Assembly: GCF_008122265.1 (NCBI RefSeq) | Contig: NZ_CP043042.1 | Location: forward strand, 4,092,001 to 4,156,000 | From: Marinobacter fonticola | GTDB taxonomy: Bacteria > Pseudomonadota > Gammaproteobacteria > Pseudomonadales > Oleiphilaceae | Length of the DNA stretch: 64,000 nt | Direction: 5' to 3' | Shown: positions 44,901 to 52,974 of the stretch, piece after piece | How the letters are laid out: each line of letters starts with the position of its first letter | How positions within the stretch are numbered: the first letter of the stretch is position 1 | The notes under the pieces: model-generated | Databases searched by the model: none | What the model was told of the DNA's origin: nothing | Seen by the model: only the letters and a program-made list of their open reading frames with translations | Made by a program: the position numbers and the translations under genes

Positions 44901-46845
44901 CGAGCGCGGCGAGCGCTACCGCATCGACTACTACCCGAACGGCTTGGTACGTGAGGAAACCGCCTTCGACGGTCGCCGTACGGGCTACAGCTACGATCTC
45001 AACGGTCATTTGCTAGAGAAGACCGAGTACGGCACCCGCGATGAAGCACTACAGGTCACGCAGTACGAGCGCGATGTCCTCGGCCAGTTAACCCAAAAAG
45101 TGCTCCCGGATGGCCGCGAGGTCCAGTACCGCTATAACCGCGACGGCCAACTGGTCGGGGTCGACGACGGTCACTGGCCGCTGGCGTTCCAGTACGACGA
45201 ACAGGGCTTACTGCGCACCGAACATCAAGGCTGGGCCTCCCTGCATTATCACTATGATGCCTTCGACCGCCTGACCGGCATGACCATGCCCGACAGCCAG
45301 CGCGTGGACTATCAGCGCGATGCCGCGGGCCTGCTGGCGGGCATCGACCTCAATGGCGCCATCCTGACCCGCCACCGCCTGTCGGCGACCGGCGAGGAAC
45401 TGGAACGCACCCAGGGCGACCTGCTCAGCGCCTACGTCTACGACGACGAAGGCCGGCTGACCCAGCACCGCCTCCACCAACAGCGCATCAAGGACGTCTT
45501 CTACCAGCGCGACTACCAGTACGACACCACCGGTAACCTCAAGTCCGTTAACGACAGCCGCAAAGGCCTCCGGGAATACGTCTATGATCCCCGGGACCGC
45601 CTGGTGGGCGTGCGCGGTGACGTCTACGAACAACTGATCCACGACCCCGCCGGCAACCTGCTGGAACAGGCGCAGAACTCATCACCGCAGGTCAACGCCA
45701 AAGTCCAGGGCAACCGCCTGACCCTGCACGGCGACTGCCATTACGAATACGATGACTTCGGCAACCTCGTCGCCGAGCGGCGCGGCAAGGACCAGAAGCT
45801 GGTCACCACCTACCGCTACGATTGCGAACACCGCCTGGTGGAAGTCACCCGCCCCGATGGACGAACCTTCCGCTATGAATACGATGCCTTCGGCCGCCGC
45901 ATCGCCAAGGAAGACGATCATCAGCGCACCGAATTCATCTGGCAGGGCGACCGCCTGATCGCCGAAGAAAGCGGCAACGACTACCGCACCTACCTCTACG
46001 AACCGGACAGCTTCCGCCCACTCGCGCTGGCCGAAGGCTACGGTGCTGAAAACAGCCGCGTCTACTACTACCACCTGGACCACCTGGGCACGCCCCAGGA
46101 AATGACGGATTCCGGCGGCCAAATCGTCTGGTCCGCCACCTACCGCGCCTACGGCAGCGTGGTCAGAAAAGAAATCGCCCAGATCCAGAATCCACTGCGA
46201 TTCCAAGGCCAGTACTACGACCCCGAAACCGGCCTCCACTACAACCGCCATCGGTACTACAATCCGGCTACGGGACGGTTTATGACGCCTGACCCGATTG
46301 GGTTGGCGGGTGGCTTGAATAACTACCAGTACGTGCCGAATCCGACGGGATGGGTGGATCCGTTGGGGTTGGCTTGTGTGCCAAAGGATGAGCCAAAGTC
46401 AGCAAATAATAGGCCTGATTTTTACGTAGGCCCGAGTGGACCGTCCGCTACCCTTCCTTCCTCAGGTTACCGTTACATGGATTCCAGCTTCGCTGAACAG
46501 ACCTTTACCTCTAAAGAGGCTCCTCTAAGCTATTTTGGCTTCTCCGAATTCAAGTCCGGCGCCGAGGCACGTGATGCTTTCCAAGTTTATTATAAAGCGG
46601 GCGATCCGGCCTCTTGGAGTGACGCCAGATTGCTGGGCAAGTTTGATACACTTCAGCTTTTTGATGGGGCCGGTATACCGAACGCTGAAATTCCAAAAGA
46701 ATTTGGAGGCAAGGGACCAGGATTAGAGCCTTTCACTGCTTCTTACCCAGAGTATGGAAAAGGGGGAGAACGACAACTCAAGCCCAAAGAGAAGCTATGG
46801 GTTAAATTCTACGAAATAAAACTACTACCGGAGTCTGCAAAATGA
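41995..46845 (+). CDS. rhs: Rhs-family T6SS polymorphic toxin
   Basis: This 1616-residue effector has an N-terminal region (1-440) with a hydrophobic segment near residues 300-320 and no PAAR motif. A DUF6531-like entry domain (about 452-500, FEFKRIYRSGSSDRQLDMGYGWRHSL) and many YD repeats (about 570-1400) that form the Rhs cocoon follow. The core ends in RFQGQYYDPETGLHYNRHRY, PDPIGLAGG and WVDPLGLAC (near 1455), the self-cleavage region. The last ~155 residues are a variable toxin domain of lower GC. Its activity is not certain; a YRYM segment and a late GKGGERQ are loosely like ADP-ribosyltransferases. It is coupled to DUF4123 and to a downstream immunity candidate. Confidence 0.95.
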   Translation: MTMAQRTGHAASSSEDTLKPDINALTRELREAVVKNYDAWKDDWFKSVFLGHEQVLAINGANTSAGSDDDQVVSATVAPCEELRKLKIAHFHENIKKTPIPVTPFEVQENQGGWLGDDWTTVTTGITDANGLAEVTVTPGKEYRVILVPDISKADMDALYTSYDGFIESCCGVLEDAWNSGASRQWDTYLALPADRRDDAVYASAVSGLADGFTGILDDLKRIYDIICGLLDYDFSDMPEDMAAQMEKLKEADDAYLKACLVANDEIFLFIVMSTLRQYFRMQSPTQLADMAGELLGQVLFDVVVGLIITGGAGLAAKYGTRIGTKAVAKAVGRAGDDAPDSVDLGPFLVKLSDGFQHYMDDIGTNHRKIQTAGESNLSPSSAARASDMQAQHPAYNALGADERALPLQANRHDSAALSEKPRETGAPDEPSPATTDQGRATQDNASTETCGDPVSTVTGEELLELVDVRLEGPLPFEFKRIYRSGSSDRQLDMGYGWRHSLNHSLSLTEDGITWHDHEGKNTRLPSLDSTPFGSNSQSGMAAWRDGEQIVTCAGEKQPRYHFERHGDEGRLIRISDRHGNELRLGYDLHGRLHRLVNDANRALAFEYRDDRLVSVSLLHRRLTDNGPAWEPLQTAHTYGYDNGDLVEATNAAAETERYAFDNHLLVQRTLASGYSFYLAWDDTTPKGRCVRQWGDSPEIDTHFAWDDEKHTCTITYVDGSEEHWQYDDGAQLQTKIDPDGARHVNEYDDQGRLTASIDPLGAKTTYGYDDAGRLVSKVGPDEKPILFTYRQGRIAEIHRSGQVWAFAYTPQGDLAKETDPKGRITDYSYNRLGQLTRVDLPDGRRHTWQWNDQGQLLEEQTPTGALQKYRYDAFGRLLAKKDARGAITQYTHDALGRVVEEKLSGNRSRRYAYNSFGKVTRFVDEQGRETRYEYDRNLHLLTRRINPDGSELRYRYDHHRFLLTRIENERGERYRIDYYPNGLVREETAFDGRRTGYSYDLNGHLLEKTEYGTRDEALQVTQYERDVLGQLTQKVLPDGREVQYRYNRDGQLVGVDDGHWPLAFQYDEQGLLRTEHQGWASLHYHYDAFDRLTGMTMPDSQRVDYQRDAAGLLAGIDLNGAILTRHRLSATGEELERTQGDLLSAYVYDDEGRLTQHRLHQQRIKDVFYQRDYQYDTTGNLKSVNDSRKGLREYVYDPRDRLVGVRGDVYEQLIHDPAGNLLEQAQNSSPQVNAKVQGNRLTLHGDCHYEYDDFGNLVAERRGKDQKLVTTYRYDCEHRLVEVTRPDGRTFRYEYDAFGRRIAKEDDHQRTEFIWQGDRLIAEESGNDYRTYLYEPDSFRPLALAEGYGAENSRVYYYHLDHLGTPQEMTDSGGQIVWSATYRAYGSVVRKEIAQIQNPLRFQGQYYDPETGLHYNRHRYYNPATGRFMTPDPIGLAGGLNNYQYVPNPTGWVDPLGLACVPKDEPKSANNRPDFYVGPSGPSATLPSSGYRYMDSSFAEQTFTSKEAPLSYFGFSEFKSGAEARDAFQVYYKAGDPASWSDARLLGKFDTLQLFDGAGIPNAEIPKEFGGKGPGLEPFTASYPEYGKGGERQLKPKEKLWVKFYEIKLLPESAK

Positions 46846-47208
46846 CCGAGGACCAGTTCATCAAGAGCTATCAATATCTAGTAGACAAATACGTACAAGA
46901 CGCCTCTATAGCACAAGAACTGATTAATCGAGTTAAGGCTGAAGGATCAAATTCAGCCAAAGATCTTATGCACAACTTTCAAGTTAACAGCACCCCAGTG
47001 CACGAAGATGATTCAAAACTCATAAAAGAAATTGCTTTCTTTTTTATATAACACCGGCAGGCCAAACAGAAAAATCCCTGTTGGCCCACAAGTCGACAAG
47101 GGATCTAAAAGCTATCTTTCGGGGGGTGAGTCACAGCTTGAAGTTATGAGCCTTCCTGCAGATCGTATGTCACACCTTAGCGTTGTTAAGAAAGCGCCAA
47201 TTGACTAA
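46842..47208 (+). pseudogene. candidate Rhs immunity gene with a +1 frameshift in a T run
   Basis: The ATG overlaps the rhs stop (ATGA). As written, the frame stops at 47051 after 69 residues (MTEDQFIKSYQYLVDKYVQ...). Skipping one T in the six-T run at 47040-47045 continues the frame (FFLYNTGRPNRKIPVGPQVD...) to a TAA at 47206-47208 that overlaps the next ATG (TAATG), giving a 121-residue protein. This coupling at both ends argues that the longer reading is the original gene. It may be a sequencing error, a slippage switch or a real inactivation. The immunity role is inferred from position. Confidence 0.55.
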
Positions 47209-47597
47209 TGGGAAAATTTCGTTTGAGTGCTCTTCAAGATTTAGCTGTGAGGAAAGAACATTCCTTGCTTCAGTGGAAGTATGGGAATCAATCACGAGAG
47301 GCTCTAATTCCTCAAATTGATCAAGCGCTAGAGGACGCAGATTCCGGACATATTGTTGTTCTTTCTGGAGAAAAGAATAGTCTTCCAGCGAAGCTCATGG
47401 TCGTCTCCGCAGAATCAACGCAAGTGACAAATATCCACCCACCAGACGAATTCGACTACTACTATTTATCCAGGCACCCAGAACTAGGGGTTTCCGTGGT
47501 GTGCGTGTCTGAAAAGCCAGTAGAAGGATGGCGAGATTGGCACTTCGGAATCAACTATAGTGATAGAGAGCTCTTTAGGCACTGCCCGGCGTACTAA
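47208..47597 (+). CDS. unknown protein in the Rhs immunity cluster
   Basis: This 129-residue protein (MGKFRLSALQDLAVRKEH...) has no family I recognise. The gene is AT-richer than its surroundings, like the rhs toxin tail, and its ATG overlaps the stop of the frameshifted immunity gene. It lacks a signal peptide and membrane segments, so it is probably cytoplasmic. Position suggests an additional immunity or toxin-module protein. Confidence 0.6.
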   Translation: MGKFRLSALQDLAVRKEHSLLQWKYGNQSREALIPQIDQALEDADSGHIVVLSGEKNSLPAKLMVVSAESTQVTNIHPPDEFDYYYLSRHPELGVSVVCVSEKPVEGWRDWHFGINYSDRELFRHCPAY

Positions 47598-47598
47598 T

Positions 47599-47982
47599 AT
47601 GACTAAAGAGAAAATTTCATCAATGCTCACGGAATACAAGATCGCGGAGCACATTCCCTTTATTAACGACCTCCTAACGTCGGAAGACTTTCGTTGGATC
47701 ACTGATCAGCCAGTTCGAGTCGATACCGCCACAGAGCTTAGGCACCTAAATATCCATCGTGAAGCCGTGGAGCAATCCAACGTCGAAAGCTGGGGTTTCA
47801 AACAGAGTACAGAGAAACTCTCAAGAGCAAGTGGGTACGTAGATTTCGTCGCGTTTAAAGCTTCGGGATATTCGGCGAAAGTTTACCTAGACGACGTAAC
47901 CGAAGAACTCCTCGGTTTAGTAGTAATCAAAAGACAGAGTCCAGCTCCCAGCATCGACAGCGTAGGCAGAGCAATGGGCTAA
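47599..47982 (+). CDS. unknown protein in the Rhs immunity cluster
   Basis: This 127-residue protein (MTKEKISSMLTEYKIAEHI...) of unknown family starts one base after the stop of the previous gene and shares its low GC. It looks cytoplasmic. It could be an immunity protein kept from an earlier toxin tail at this Rhs locus. The in-frame extension upstream to 47560 lies inside the preceding gene and is unlikely. Confidence 0.6.
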   Translation: MTKEKISSMLTEYKIAEHIPFINDLLTSEDFRWITDQPVRVDTATELRHLNIHREAVEQSNVESWGFKQSTEKLSRASGYVDFVAFKASGYSAKVYLDDVTEELLGLVVIKRQSPAPSIDSVGRAMG

Positions 47983-48298
47983 ATGCCCAAGATTATTACG
48001 CGCTAAGTTTCGTAAAATTTTTGACGTAAATTTGCTATGGCGGAAAGCGTTACTTGATACCGTGTTCGCGATTGGCCCCATTCGAGTTTTCATCTGTTTG
48101 TAGATGGAAGTGTTTATTCGGACGATGGGGTGGGCGGTGAGAACAATTCGTTGAATGTTGGCGAGATTAATGCGGTTCGGCAGGTCTCACCAGACATAGT
48201 AGGTTGGGCTGACGAAGAAAGCCCAACATAATGATTACCTTTTGGAATGTTGGGCCTCGCAAGCTCATACCGCCAGCGAACAGCGGATATGACAAAAT
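47983..48298. other. intergenic remnant region behind the Rhs cluster
   Basis: A decayed ORF may run from ATG 48037 to 48231 with one internal TGA at 48055-48057 (downstream reading WPHSSFHLFVDGSVYSDD...). From 48203 a repeat-like stem-loop follows: GTTGGGCT/AGCCCAAC (48203-48227) with a further TGTTGGGC at 48248-48255 that can pair with GCCCAACA at 48221-48228. No intact gene was seen. AT-rich composition links the stretch to the toxin module. Confidence 0.45.
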
Positions 48299-48964
48299 CT
48301 ACCGCTGAACCATCGTCCTAGCCCCCTGAATAAACTTCTCCTTATCCCGCTCCCGCTGCGGCTTCTCAACCCCACTCTGACACCCCGGCCGCTGGCCCAA
48401 TTCATCTAACCAACGGTTCAAGTGGTCCAAGCCTTCCACAGAGGCACCCGACCACTTATGGGTCCGCACCCAGGTCCAGTTGGCGATGTCGGCGATGGTG
48501 TATTCGTCGCCGGCCAGGTAGGGCGATTCCGCCAGCCGTGAATCGAGCACTTCGAATAGGCGACGGCATTCGTTCTGGTAGCGGTCGATGGCGGGCTGGA
48601 TCTTTTCCGGGAAGTAGCGATAGAAGACATTGGCCTGGCCCATCATGGGGCCGACGCCGCCCATTTGGAACATGAGCCACTGCAGCACTTGAAAGCGCAC
48701 CTTCGGGTCGCTGGGGTAGAGCTTGCCGTATTTCTCGCCCAGGTAGATCAAAATGGCGCCGGACTCGAAGACCACAAAATCGTCGTTGTCCCGATCCACG
48801 ATGACCGGGATGCGACCGTTGGGATTCATGCTCAGAAATTCCGGCGTTTTCTGCTCGCCTTTGGAAAGATCCACGGCAATCAGGTTGTACTCGACACCCA
48901 TTTCGTCGAGTGCAACCGTCACCTTGTGCCCGTTCGGTGTAGGCGCGGTGTAGACATCAATCAT
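48299..48964 (-). CDS. glutathione S-transferase, nu-class (YfcG-like)
   Basis: This 221-residue thioredoxin-fold protein starts [21 protein letters not shown], the signature of nu-class enzymes, which use Thr/Asn near the N-terminus in place of the Tyr/Ser/Cys of other classes and often show disulfide-bond reductase activity. The cis-Pro is in GRIPVIVD and [10 protein letters not shown] binds the glutathione glutamate. The C-terminal helical domain includes [11 protein letters not shown]. It lies 11 bases downstream of a second GST gene on the same strand. Confidence 0.88.
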   Translation of the reverse strand: MIDVYTAPTPNGHKVTVALDEMGVEYNLIAVDLSKGEQKTPEFLSMNPNGRIPVIVDRDNDDFVVFESGAILIYLGEKYGKLYPSDPKVRFQVLQWLMFQMGGVGPMMGQANVFYRYFPEKIQPAIDRYQNECRRLFEVLDSRLAESPYLAGDEYTIADIANWTWVRTHKWSGASVEGLDHLNRWLDELGQRPGCQSGVEKPQRERDKEKFIQGARTMVQR

Positions 48965-48975
48965 CGGGTAGCTCC

Positions 48976-49593
48976 TTACACCTTGGCGGACGGACGAGCC
49001 TTGACCCGGTCATACCACGCTTGGAGGTTGGCCTGCTCCGGCTTGATACGGATGTTGTTCACCTTATTGAAGTCGATAGTGGTGAAGGCGTTGATATCGG
49101 CAGCGGTGAAGGTGTCGCCACAGAGGTATTCACGGTCTTCCAGGTGCTTGTCCAGGAAGTGGAAGAACTTCTCGACGTTCTTGCCGCACTCTTCGCCCCA
49201 TTCCTTGATCGGGTTCATGCGGTCCTTGAAATAGCCGGTGGTGTGCTGAAAGCACATGCCCGTGGGCAGGAAGAAGAAAAACTCGATCCAGCGTAGCCAC
49301 TGTTCCACGTGGGCCTTGCCGACTGCGCCTTCACCCAGCAACGGCGTGGTGCCCGGATGCAGTTCTTCGAAATAGCGGCAGATCGCCATGGTCTCGGCGA
49401 TGCTGGTCCCGTCGTCGAGTTGCAGCACCGGCACCTTCTTCATCGGGTTCATAGCGGCATATTCCGGCGTCAGGTTCTCGCCTTTTTGCAGGTCGATCTG
49501 GACGAACTCGGCCTCGTCCAGCAGGCCTTTTTCAGCCAGGAACATACGAACACGGCGGGGATTCGGGGCGGTCTTGGTTTCGTAGATCTTCAT
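48976..49593 (-). CDS. glutathione S-transferase family protein
   Basis: This protein of about 205 residues begins [24 protein letters not shown]. The cis-Pro segment is [26 protein letters not shown], and the C-terminal domain has [18 protein letters not shown] 49593 has AGGAGAG upstream. It forms a two-gene unit with the nu-class GST gene. Substrate unknown; detoxification or redox roles are usual. Confidence 0.85.
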   Translation of the reverse strand: MKIYETKTAPNPRRVRMFLAEKGLLDEAEFVQIDLQKGENLTPEYAAMNPMKKVPVLQLDDGTSIAETMAICRYFEELHPGTTPLLGEGAVGKAHVEQWLRWIEFFFFLPTGMCFQHTTGYFKDRMNPIKEWGEECGKNVEKFFHFLDKHLEDREYLCGDTFTAADINAFTTIDFNKVNNIRIKPEQANLQAWYDRVKARPSAKV

Positions 49594-49722
49594 GGACTCT
49601 CCTGTCGGCATCGGTCATTTGTTGTTGTTTCGGCCATTGTTCTGCAATTCGGTATCACTCTGCAGAATGCGCTATCGTTAGCGGGCTTAGGGATCAAAGC
49701 TTGCCGCCAGGTTGGACCCGGG

Positions 49723-50469
49723 TCAAGCAGCCAATGACGTGCCGTTGATGTAGCGGGTGATTTCGTCGATAAGCCAATCGGGATCGTCGAGAGGTAAGTC
49801 GTGACCCGCATCGGGGTGCAGGCGAAAAGTCCAGTGCCAACGTTCGGCCAGATCCTCGCTACAGCGCCAATCGACAATACGATCACCTGTGCTTGCCAGC
49901 AATAGGGCATGCGTCAGGGGGCGTTCCTGAAGGGGGCGATAGCGCGCGGCCGCCATCAACTGGCGCGTAGCATTGGTAGCGGAAACCGGACGTTGGGTCT
50001 GGATACTGTACCAACGCTGGACGGTCGCCGGGTTGAGTTGTCGGTTGGACGTCAACGCCAGCACCTGTGCTTCGCGCTCGCGCAGATCCCGCAATGTCAG
50101 CAGGCGAAGCAGGGTGGGCCAGGTGGCCGGCTTGAGCCGATGCCAGGGGCGATTGAAGCCACTGCTGGTGTTAATGAGGATTAGGTGCTCGATCTCCCGA
50201 TCAGCCTGCTGCGCCCAATCCACAGCGACCATGGCACCCATGGAGAGAGCGATCAGTCCGTACGGTCCCGGAATATGGTCTACCTGCCTTTGCACGGCCG
50301 CTCGTATGGCCGGCACGGTCCAGGGGCTCGGCTCACGAAATCGGGTGCCGGTACCCGGCAGATCGACGGTGTGGAACCTGTGTTCCGGAAAGGTATCGCG
50401 CAGACGCTCGGGTAACACGCCCCAATGCGCATGCTCGCGGGTTAAACCACGCAACAAGATCCAGTGCAT
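49723..50469 (-). CDS. alpha/beta hydrolase
   Basis: This 248-residue enzyme has a nucleophile elbow in ALSMGAMVA (Ser near residue 96), an acid in STGDRIVD near 195 and a histidine in DAGHDLPLDDP near 225. The N-terminus MHWILLRGLTREHAHWG replaces the usual HGxxG oxyanion loop with RGLTREHAHWG. Substrate unknown; it is not recognisably BioH. Confidence 0.8.
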   Translation of the reverse strand: MHWILLRGLTREHAHWGVLPERLRDTFPEHRFHTVDLPGTGTRFREPSPWTVPAIRAAVQRQVDHIPGPYGLIALSMGAMVAVDWAQQADREIEHLILINTSSGFNRPWHRLKPATWPTLLRLLTLRDLREREAQVLALTSNRQLNPATVQRWYSIQTQRPVSATNATRQLMAAARYRPLQERPLTHALLLASTGDRIVDWRCSEDLAERWHWTFRLHPDAGHDLPLDDPDWLIDEITRYINGTSLAA

Positions 50470-50533
50470 TCAGCGTTCCTTAAAGCGCCACTTCGATTCC
50501 GGTTTCAGGCATCGCCGGAACCACGAACTCACT

Positions 50534-51634
50534 TTATCCCTGCTCGCGGTACCAATGCATGATGGCCGCCTCCCGGAGCATGGGCTCCTGGTCCTCGGCT
50601 GGCAACCAGTTTTCATGATTGGCTGCGGCCCGCATCAGAAAATCGATAAAGCTTAGATGAGAGCGTAGCACCCGCTGGTGGCGGTGGGGGACCATCGGGT
50701 TAAAAAGCCCTTCCAGCCTTAAAAGCTGACGCGGCCGTTTGCGGATCCAGCGCCAGGAGCCCATTTCCAGCGTCAGCGGAATAAAAGCCCCCTCCCCTTT
50801 GCGGTTAACCTGCTTGTAAAAATAGTCCCATAGATCGCCGTGGGTCAGATAATGGCGGGACTGCGGCTCAAAAGCGTAGGTGTGATTAGGATAGGCCTGT
50901 TCCCACAACAACTTGAGTGCCATCACCGAGGCAATGCGGCGCATAGGCCGGCGACGGTAAGCATAGGGGAACCAGATTTGGTCCTGCCAGCCAAAGCCGG
51001 AGTGGCAATCCAGCGCCACGCTGAAGGGACGGCCCGGCAGCAAATCCCGGATGACGGCTTCGAGCGCCCGGTTCTCGGGTTCCATGCCGTTTTCCGGCGT
51101 GCCGGTATACCAGGGCAGGCGGCGCGAAACCCGCTGCCCGCCGAGCAGGAAAGTGCTGGTGCCCTGAGCCTCGATCGGTGCATTGCGCATTAAGTCTACA
51201 CCGTTGGGATTGCTGCGCTGGTTGAGGAACATGCCGCCCGGATTGAGGACCGGCAGCAGAGTGATGCGAATGCGCGAAAGCAGATCCTGCATTTCACGGT
51301 CCCAGGTCAAACGGTTGATCAAGCTCTGCAGCCAGGCCAGGATCACTTGCGCGCCAATGCGCTCCAAACCGTGCACGCCGCCGACCAGCAGCAGCACCGG
51401 CACGTCGTCCGCCTCGCTGCCGATATCCACGCGATAGAGCGGGAGCGGCACGTCTTTCAACGCCACACGCTCTATAACGCGGGCTTTAACGAGCTCCGGT
51501 GCCTCGGCCAGCATCCGCTCAAGGGAGACGATTTCCGGCAGGTAGTCCCGTAGCAATCGTCGCTGTCGTCGATCCCGAGTGGACTGCTCCAATGGAATCG
51601 CCGCATGAGGCGTGAGGTCCCGCAGTTCTGTCAT
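50534..51634 (-). CDS. M14-family zinc carboxypeptidase-like protein
   Basis: This 366-residue protein has the zinc motif HGLERIG (H-x-x-E) near residue 88, LLPVLNPGGMFLNQRSNPNGVDLMRNAP near 135-165, a second zinc His in ALDCHSGFG near 207 and a possible catalytic Glu in PLTLEMGSW near 290. The fold is that of M14 peptidases and succinylglutamate desuccinylase relatives. Substrate unknown. It precedes the alpha/beta hydrolase gene on the same strand, separated by about 64 bases. Confidence 0.78.
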   Translation of the reverse strand: MTELRDLTPHAAIPLEQSTRDRRQRRLLRDYLPEIVSLERMLAEAPELVKARVIERVALKDVPLPLYRVDIGSEADDVPVLLLVGGVHGLERIGAQVILAWLQSLINRLTWDREMQDLLSRIRITLLPVLNPGGMFLNQRSNPNGVDLMRNAPIEAQGTSTFLLGGQRVSRRLPWYTGTPENGMEPENRALEAVIRDLLPGRPFSVALDCHSGFGWQDQIWFPYAYRRRPMRRIASVMALKLLWEQAYPNHTYAFEPQSRHYLTHGDLWDYFYKQVNRKGEGAFIPLTLEMGSWRWIRKRPRQLLRLEGLFNPMVPHRHQRVLRSHLSFIDFLMRAAANHENWLPAEDQEPMLREAAIMHWYREQG

Positions 51635-51767
51635 AACGCTCTCCCGGATGACATCAACCTGTCATTTTAGCGAGCCGTTGCTACAGATTGATGAAAGGCG
51701 CGTTGTCGTCCATCCTCAAGCTGATCAGGATTAAAACCAAACCTGCCTACCCAAAGAGCGCGCGCCT

Positions 51768-52211
51768 ATGCACATCCGCAAAGCCTCCCTATACGACGCC
51801 CCCCAAATTGCCCGCCTGGCTACCGAACTGGGCTATCGATCCACCGCGGTGGACATCAATAACCGGCTGGACCAGTTGATGGGCCGCGCTGACCGTTACA
51901 TCGCCGTTGCGGACGCCGGCGACGAAAAAATATTGGGATGGATTGCGGTGGAAAAACGCCTGTTGCTGGAATCCGGTGAGAAGGCCGAAATTGTCGGGTT
52001 GATCGTTACCGGACAAAGTGCACGGCAGGGTGTCGGCGCTGCGCTGGTCAAAGCCGCAGAGAAGTGGGCGGCCAGGCGTGGTCTCGAACACATCACTGTT
52101 CGCTCCAACGCGGAACGCGAAGGTTCCCATCCCTTTTACGAAGCCCAGGGATACGTGCGCCGCAAGACGCAGCATGTCTACCTCAAGTCGCTCAGCTCCA
52201 ACAAAAGCTGA
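51768..52211 (+). CDS. GNAT-family N-acetyltransferase
   Basis: This 147-residue acetyltransferase has MHIRKASLYDAPQIARLATELGY at the start, and the acetyl-CoA site around IVGLIVTGQSARQGVGAALV (Q/R-x-x-G-x-G/A near residue 85). The C-terminal part shows HPFYEAQGYVRRKTQHVYLK. Substrate unknown. A nitroreductase-family gene follows in the same direction. Confidence 0.88.
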   Translation: MHIRKASLYDAPQIARLATELGYRSTAVDINNRLDQLMGRADRYIAVADAGDEKILGWIAVEKRLLLESGEKAEIVGLIVTGQSARQGVGAALVKAAEKWAARRGLEHITVRSNAEREGSHPFYEAQGYVRRKTQHVYLKSLSSNKS

Positions 52212-52247
52212 TGCCCGACTCCAAACAGGCGACCAGAGGATCCATTG

Positions 52248-52880
52248 ATGGACACGAAGGAACGTTTCCTGAAACTGCCCCACCCGCCCCATGACAGCCA
52301 AGTACCCCTCGAAACCGCCATCGCCTCTCGGCGCAGCTGTCGCGAGTTCGATCGCCGCATTATTCCGCTGCCAGCGCTTTCTCAACTGCTCTGGGCCGGC
52401 CAGGGCCAGGATCCCCAGACCCGCCTACGCTCGGCGCCGTCGGCCAATCAGACCTACCCGCTGACGCTGCATGTTGCGGCCCACCACGTGAGCAAGCTCG
52501 CTATCGATCTCTACCGCTACACGCCAGGCAACCATAGCCTCACTCCCGCCGGTCTGGGCGATGTGCGAACAGCCTTACAAGAACTCGCCCTCGAGAAGCA
52601 GCCCTGGATCGGGCAGGCGCCGATGACTATCGTCGTCAGCGCGGCTGTCGACACAATGAACGGCGAGTTCACGGGACAGCCGCCCGCGGGCCGGGGCGCT
52701 CGCTATGCCTATATCGAAGTAGGCGCCGCGACGCAGAATATCCAGTTGCAGGCGAGTGCGCTTGAAATGGGGACGGTGCTGGTGGGCGCGTTTGACGACG
52801 AGGGTATTGCAGAGGCTCTGAAGCTACCGTCAGGGCATCTGCCGATAGCTCTGATGTGTATCGGCTACCCGCACGAGTAG
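52248..52880 (+). CDS. SagB/ThcOx-like nitroreductase family protein
   Basis: This 210-residue FMN-dependent oxidoreductase has the family start ETAIASRRSCREFDRR, LLWAGQGQD, SAGA-like SAPSANQTYPL near residue 62 and GAATQNIQLQASALEMG near residue 160. SagB-type enzymes oxidise azoline rings in peptide maturation, but no RiPP genes are nearby. ATG 52248 has AGAGGA upstream; an alternative TTG start at 52245 is less likely. Confidence 0.85.
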   Translation: MDTKERFLKLPHPPHDSQVPLETAIASRRSCREFDRRIIPLPALSQLLWAGQGQDPQTRLRSAPSANQTYPLTLHVAAHHVSKLAIDLYRYTPGNHSLTPAGLGDVRTALQELALEKQPWIGQAPMTIVVSAAVDTMNGEFTGQPPAGRGARYAYIEVGAATQNIQLQASALEMGTVLVGAFDDEGIAEALKLPSGHLPIALMCIGYPHE

Positions 52881-52917
52881 AGCAACCTGGAGTGGAGAAA
52901 CGGACCGAATAGGCGTT

Positions 52918-52974
52918 CGGTCGAGGACTTTCGTAAAACAACCCTCAGGCTGCCTTGCGAAAGTCCTCGGACCG
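52918..52974 (-). promoter_or_regulatory. hairpin enclosing the arfA-like stop codon
   Basis: GAGGACTTTCG and CGAAAGTCCTC (52923-52933 and 52958-52968) form a perfect 11-bp stem. CGGTC/GACCG extends it to about 16 bp with a single bulge. The stop codon TGA (52945-52947) lies in the loop. On the minus strand the 5' arm is coding (residues about 43-48). In E. coli arfA a hairpin in the same place is cleaved by RNase III or ends transcription, leaving mRNA without a stop. Confidence 0.75.

Noticed and set aside
43603..45009. 468-residue open frame opposite the rhs YD-repeat region
   Set aside because: Repetitive Val/Ala-rich translation is the antisense image of YD repeats.
37771..48298. Prophage or pyocin cluster at the trp locus
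   Set aside because: Despite hcp and vgrG being phage-tail related, no other tail, capsid, lysis, integrase or regulator genes are present.
49723..50469. BioH assignment for the alpha/beta hydrolase
   Set aside because: No biotin genes nearby and the N-terminal motif differs; only the general fold is supported.
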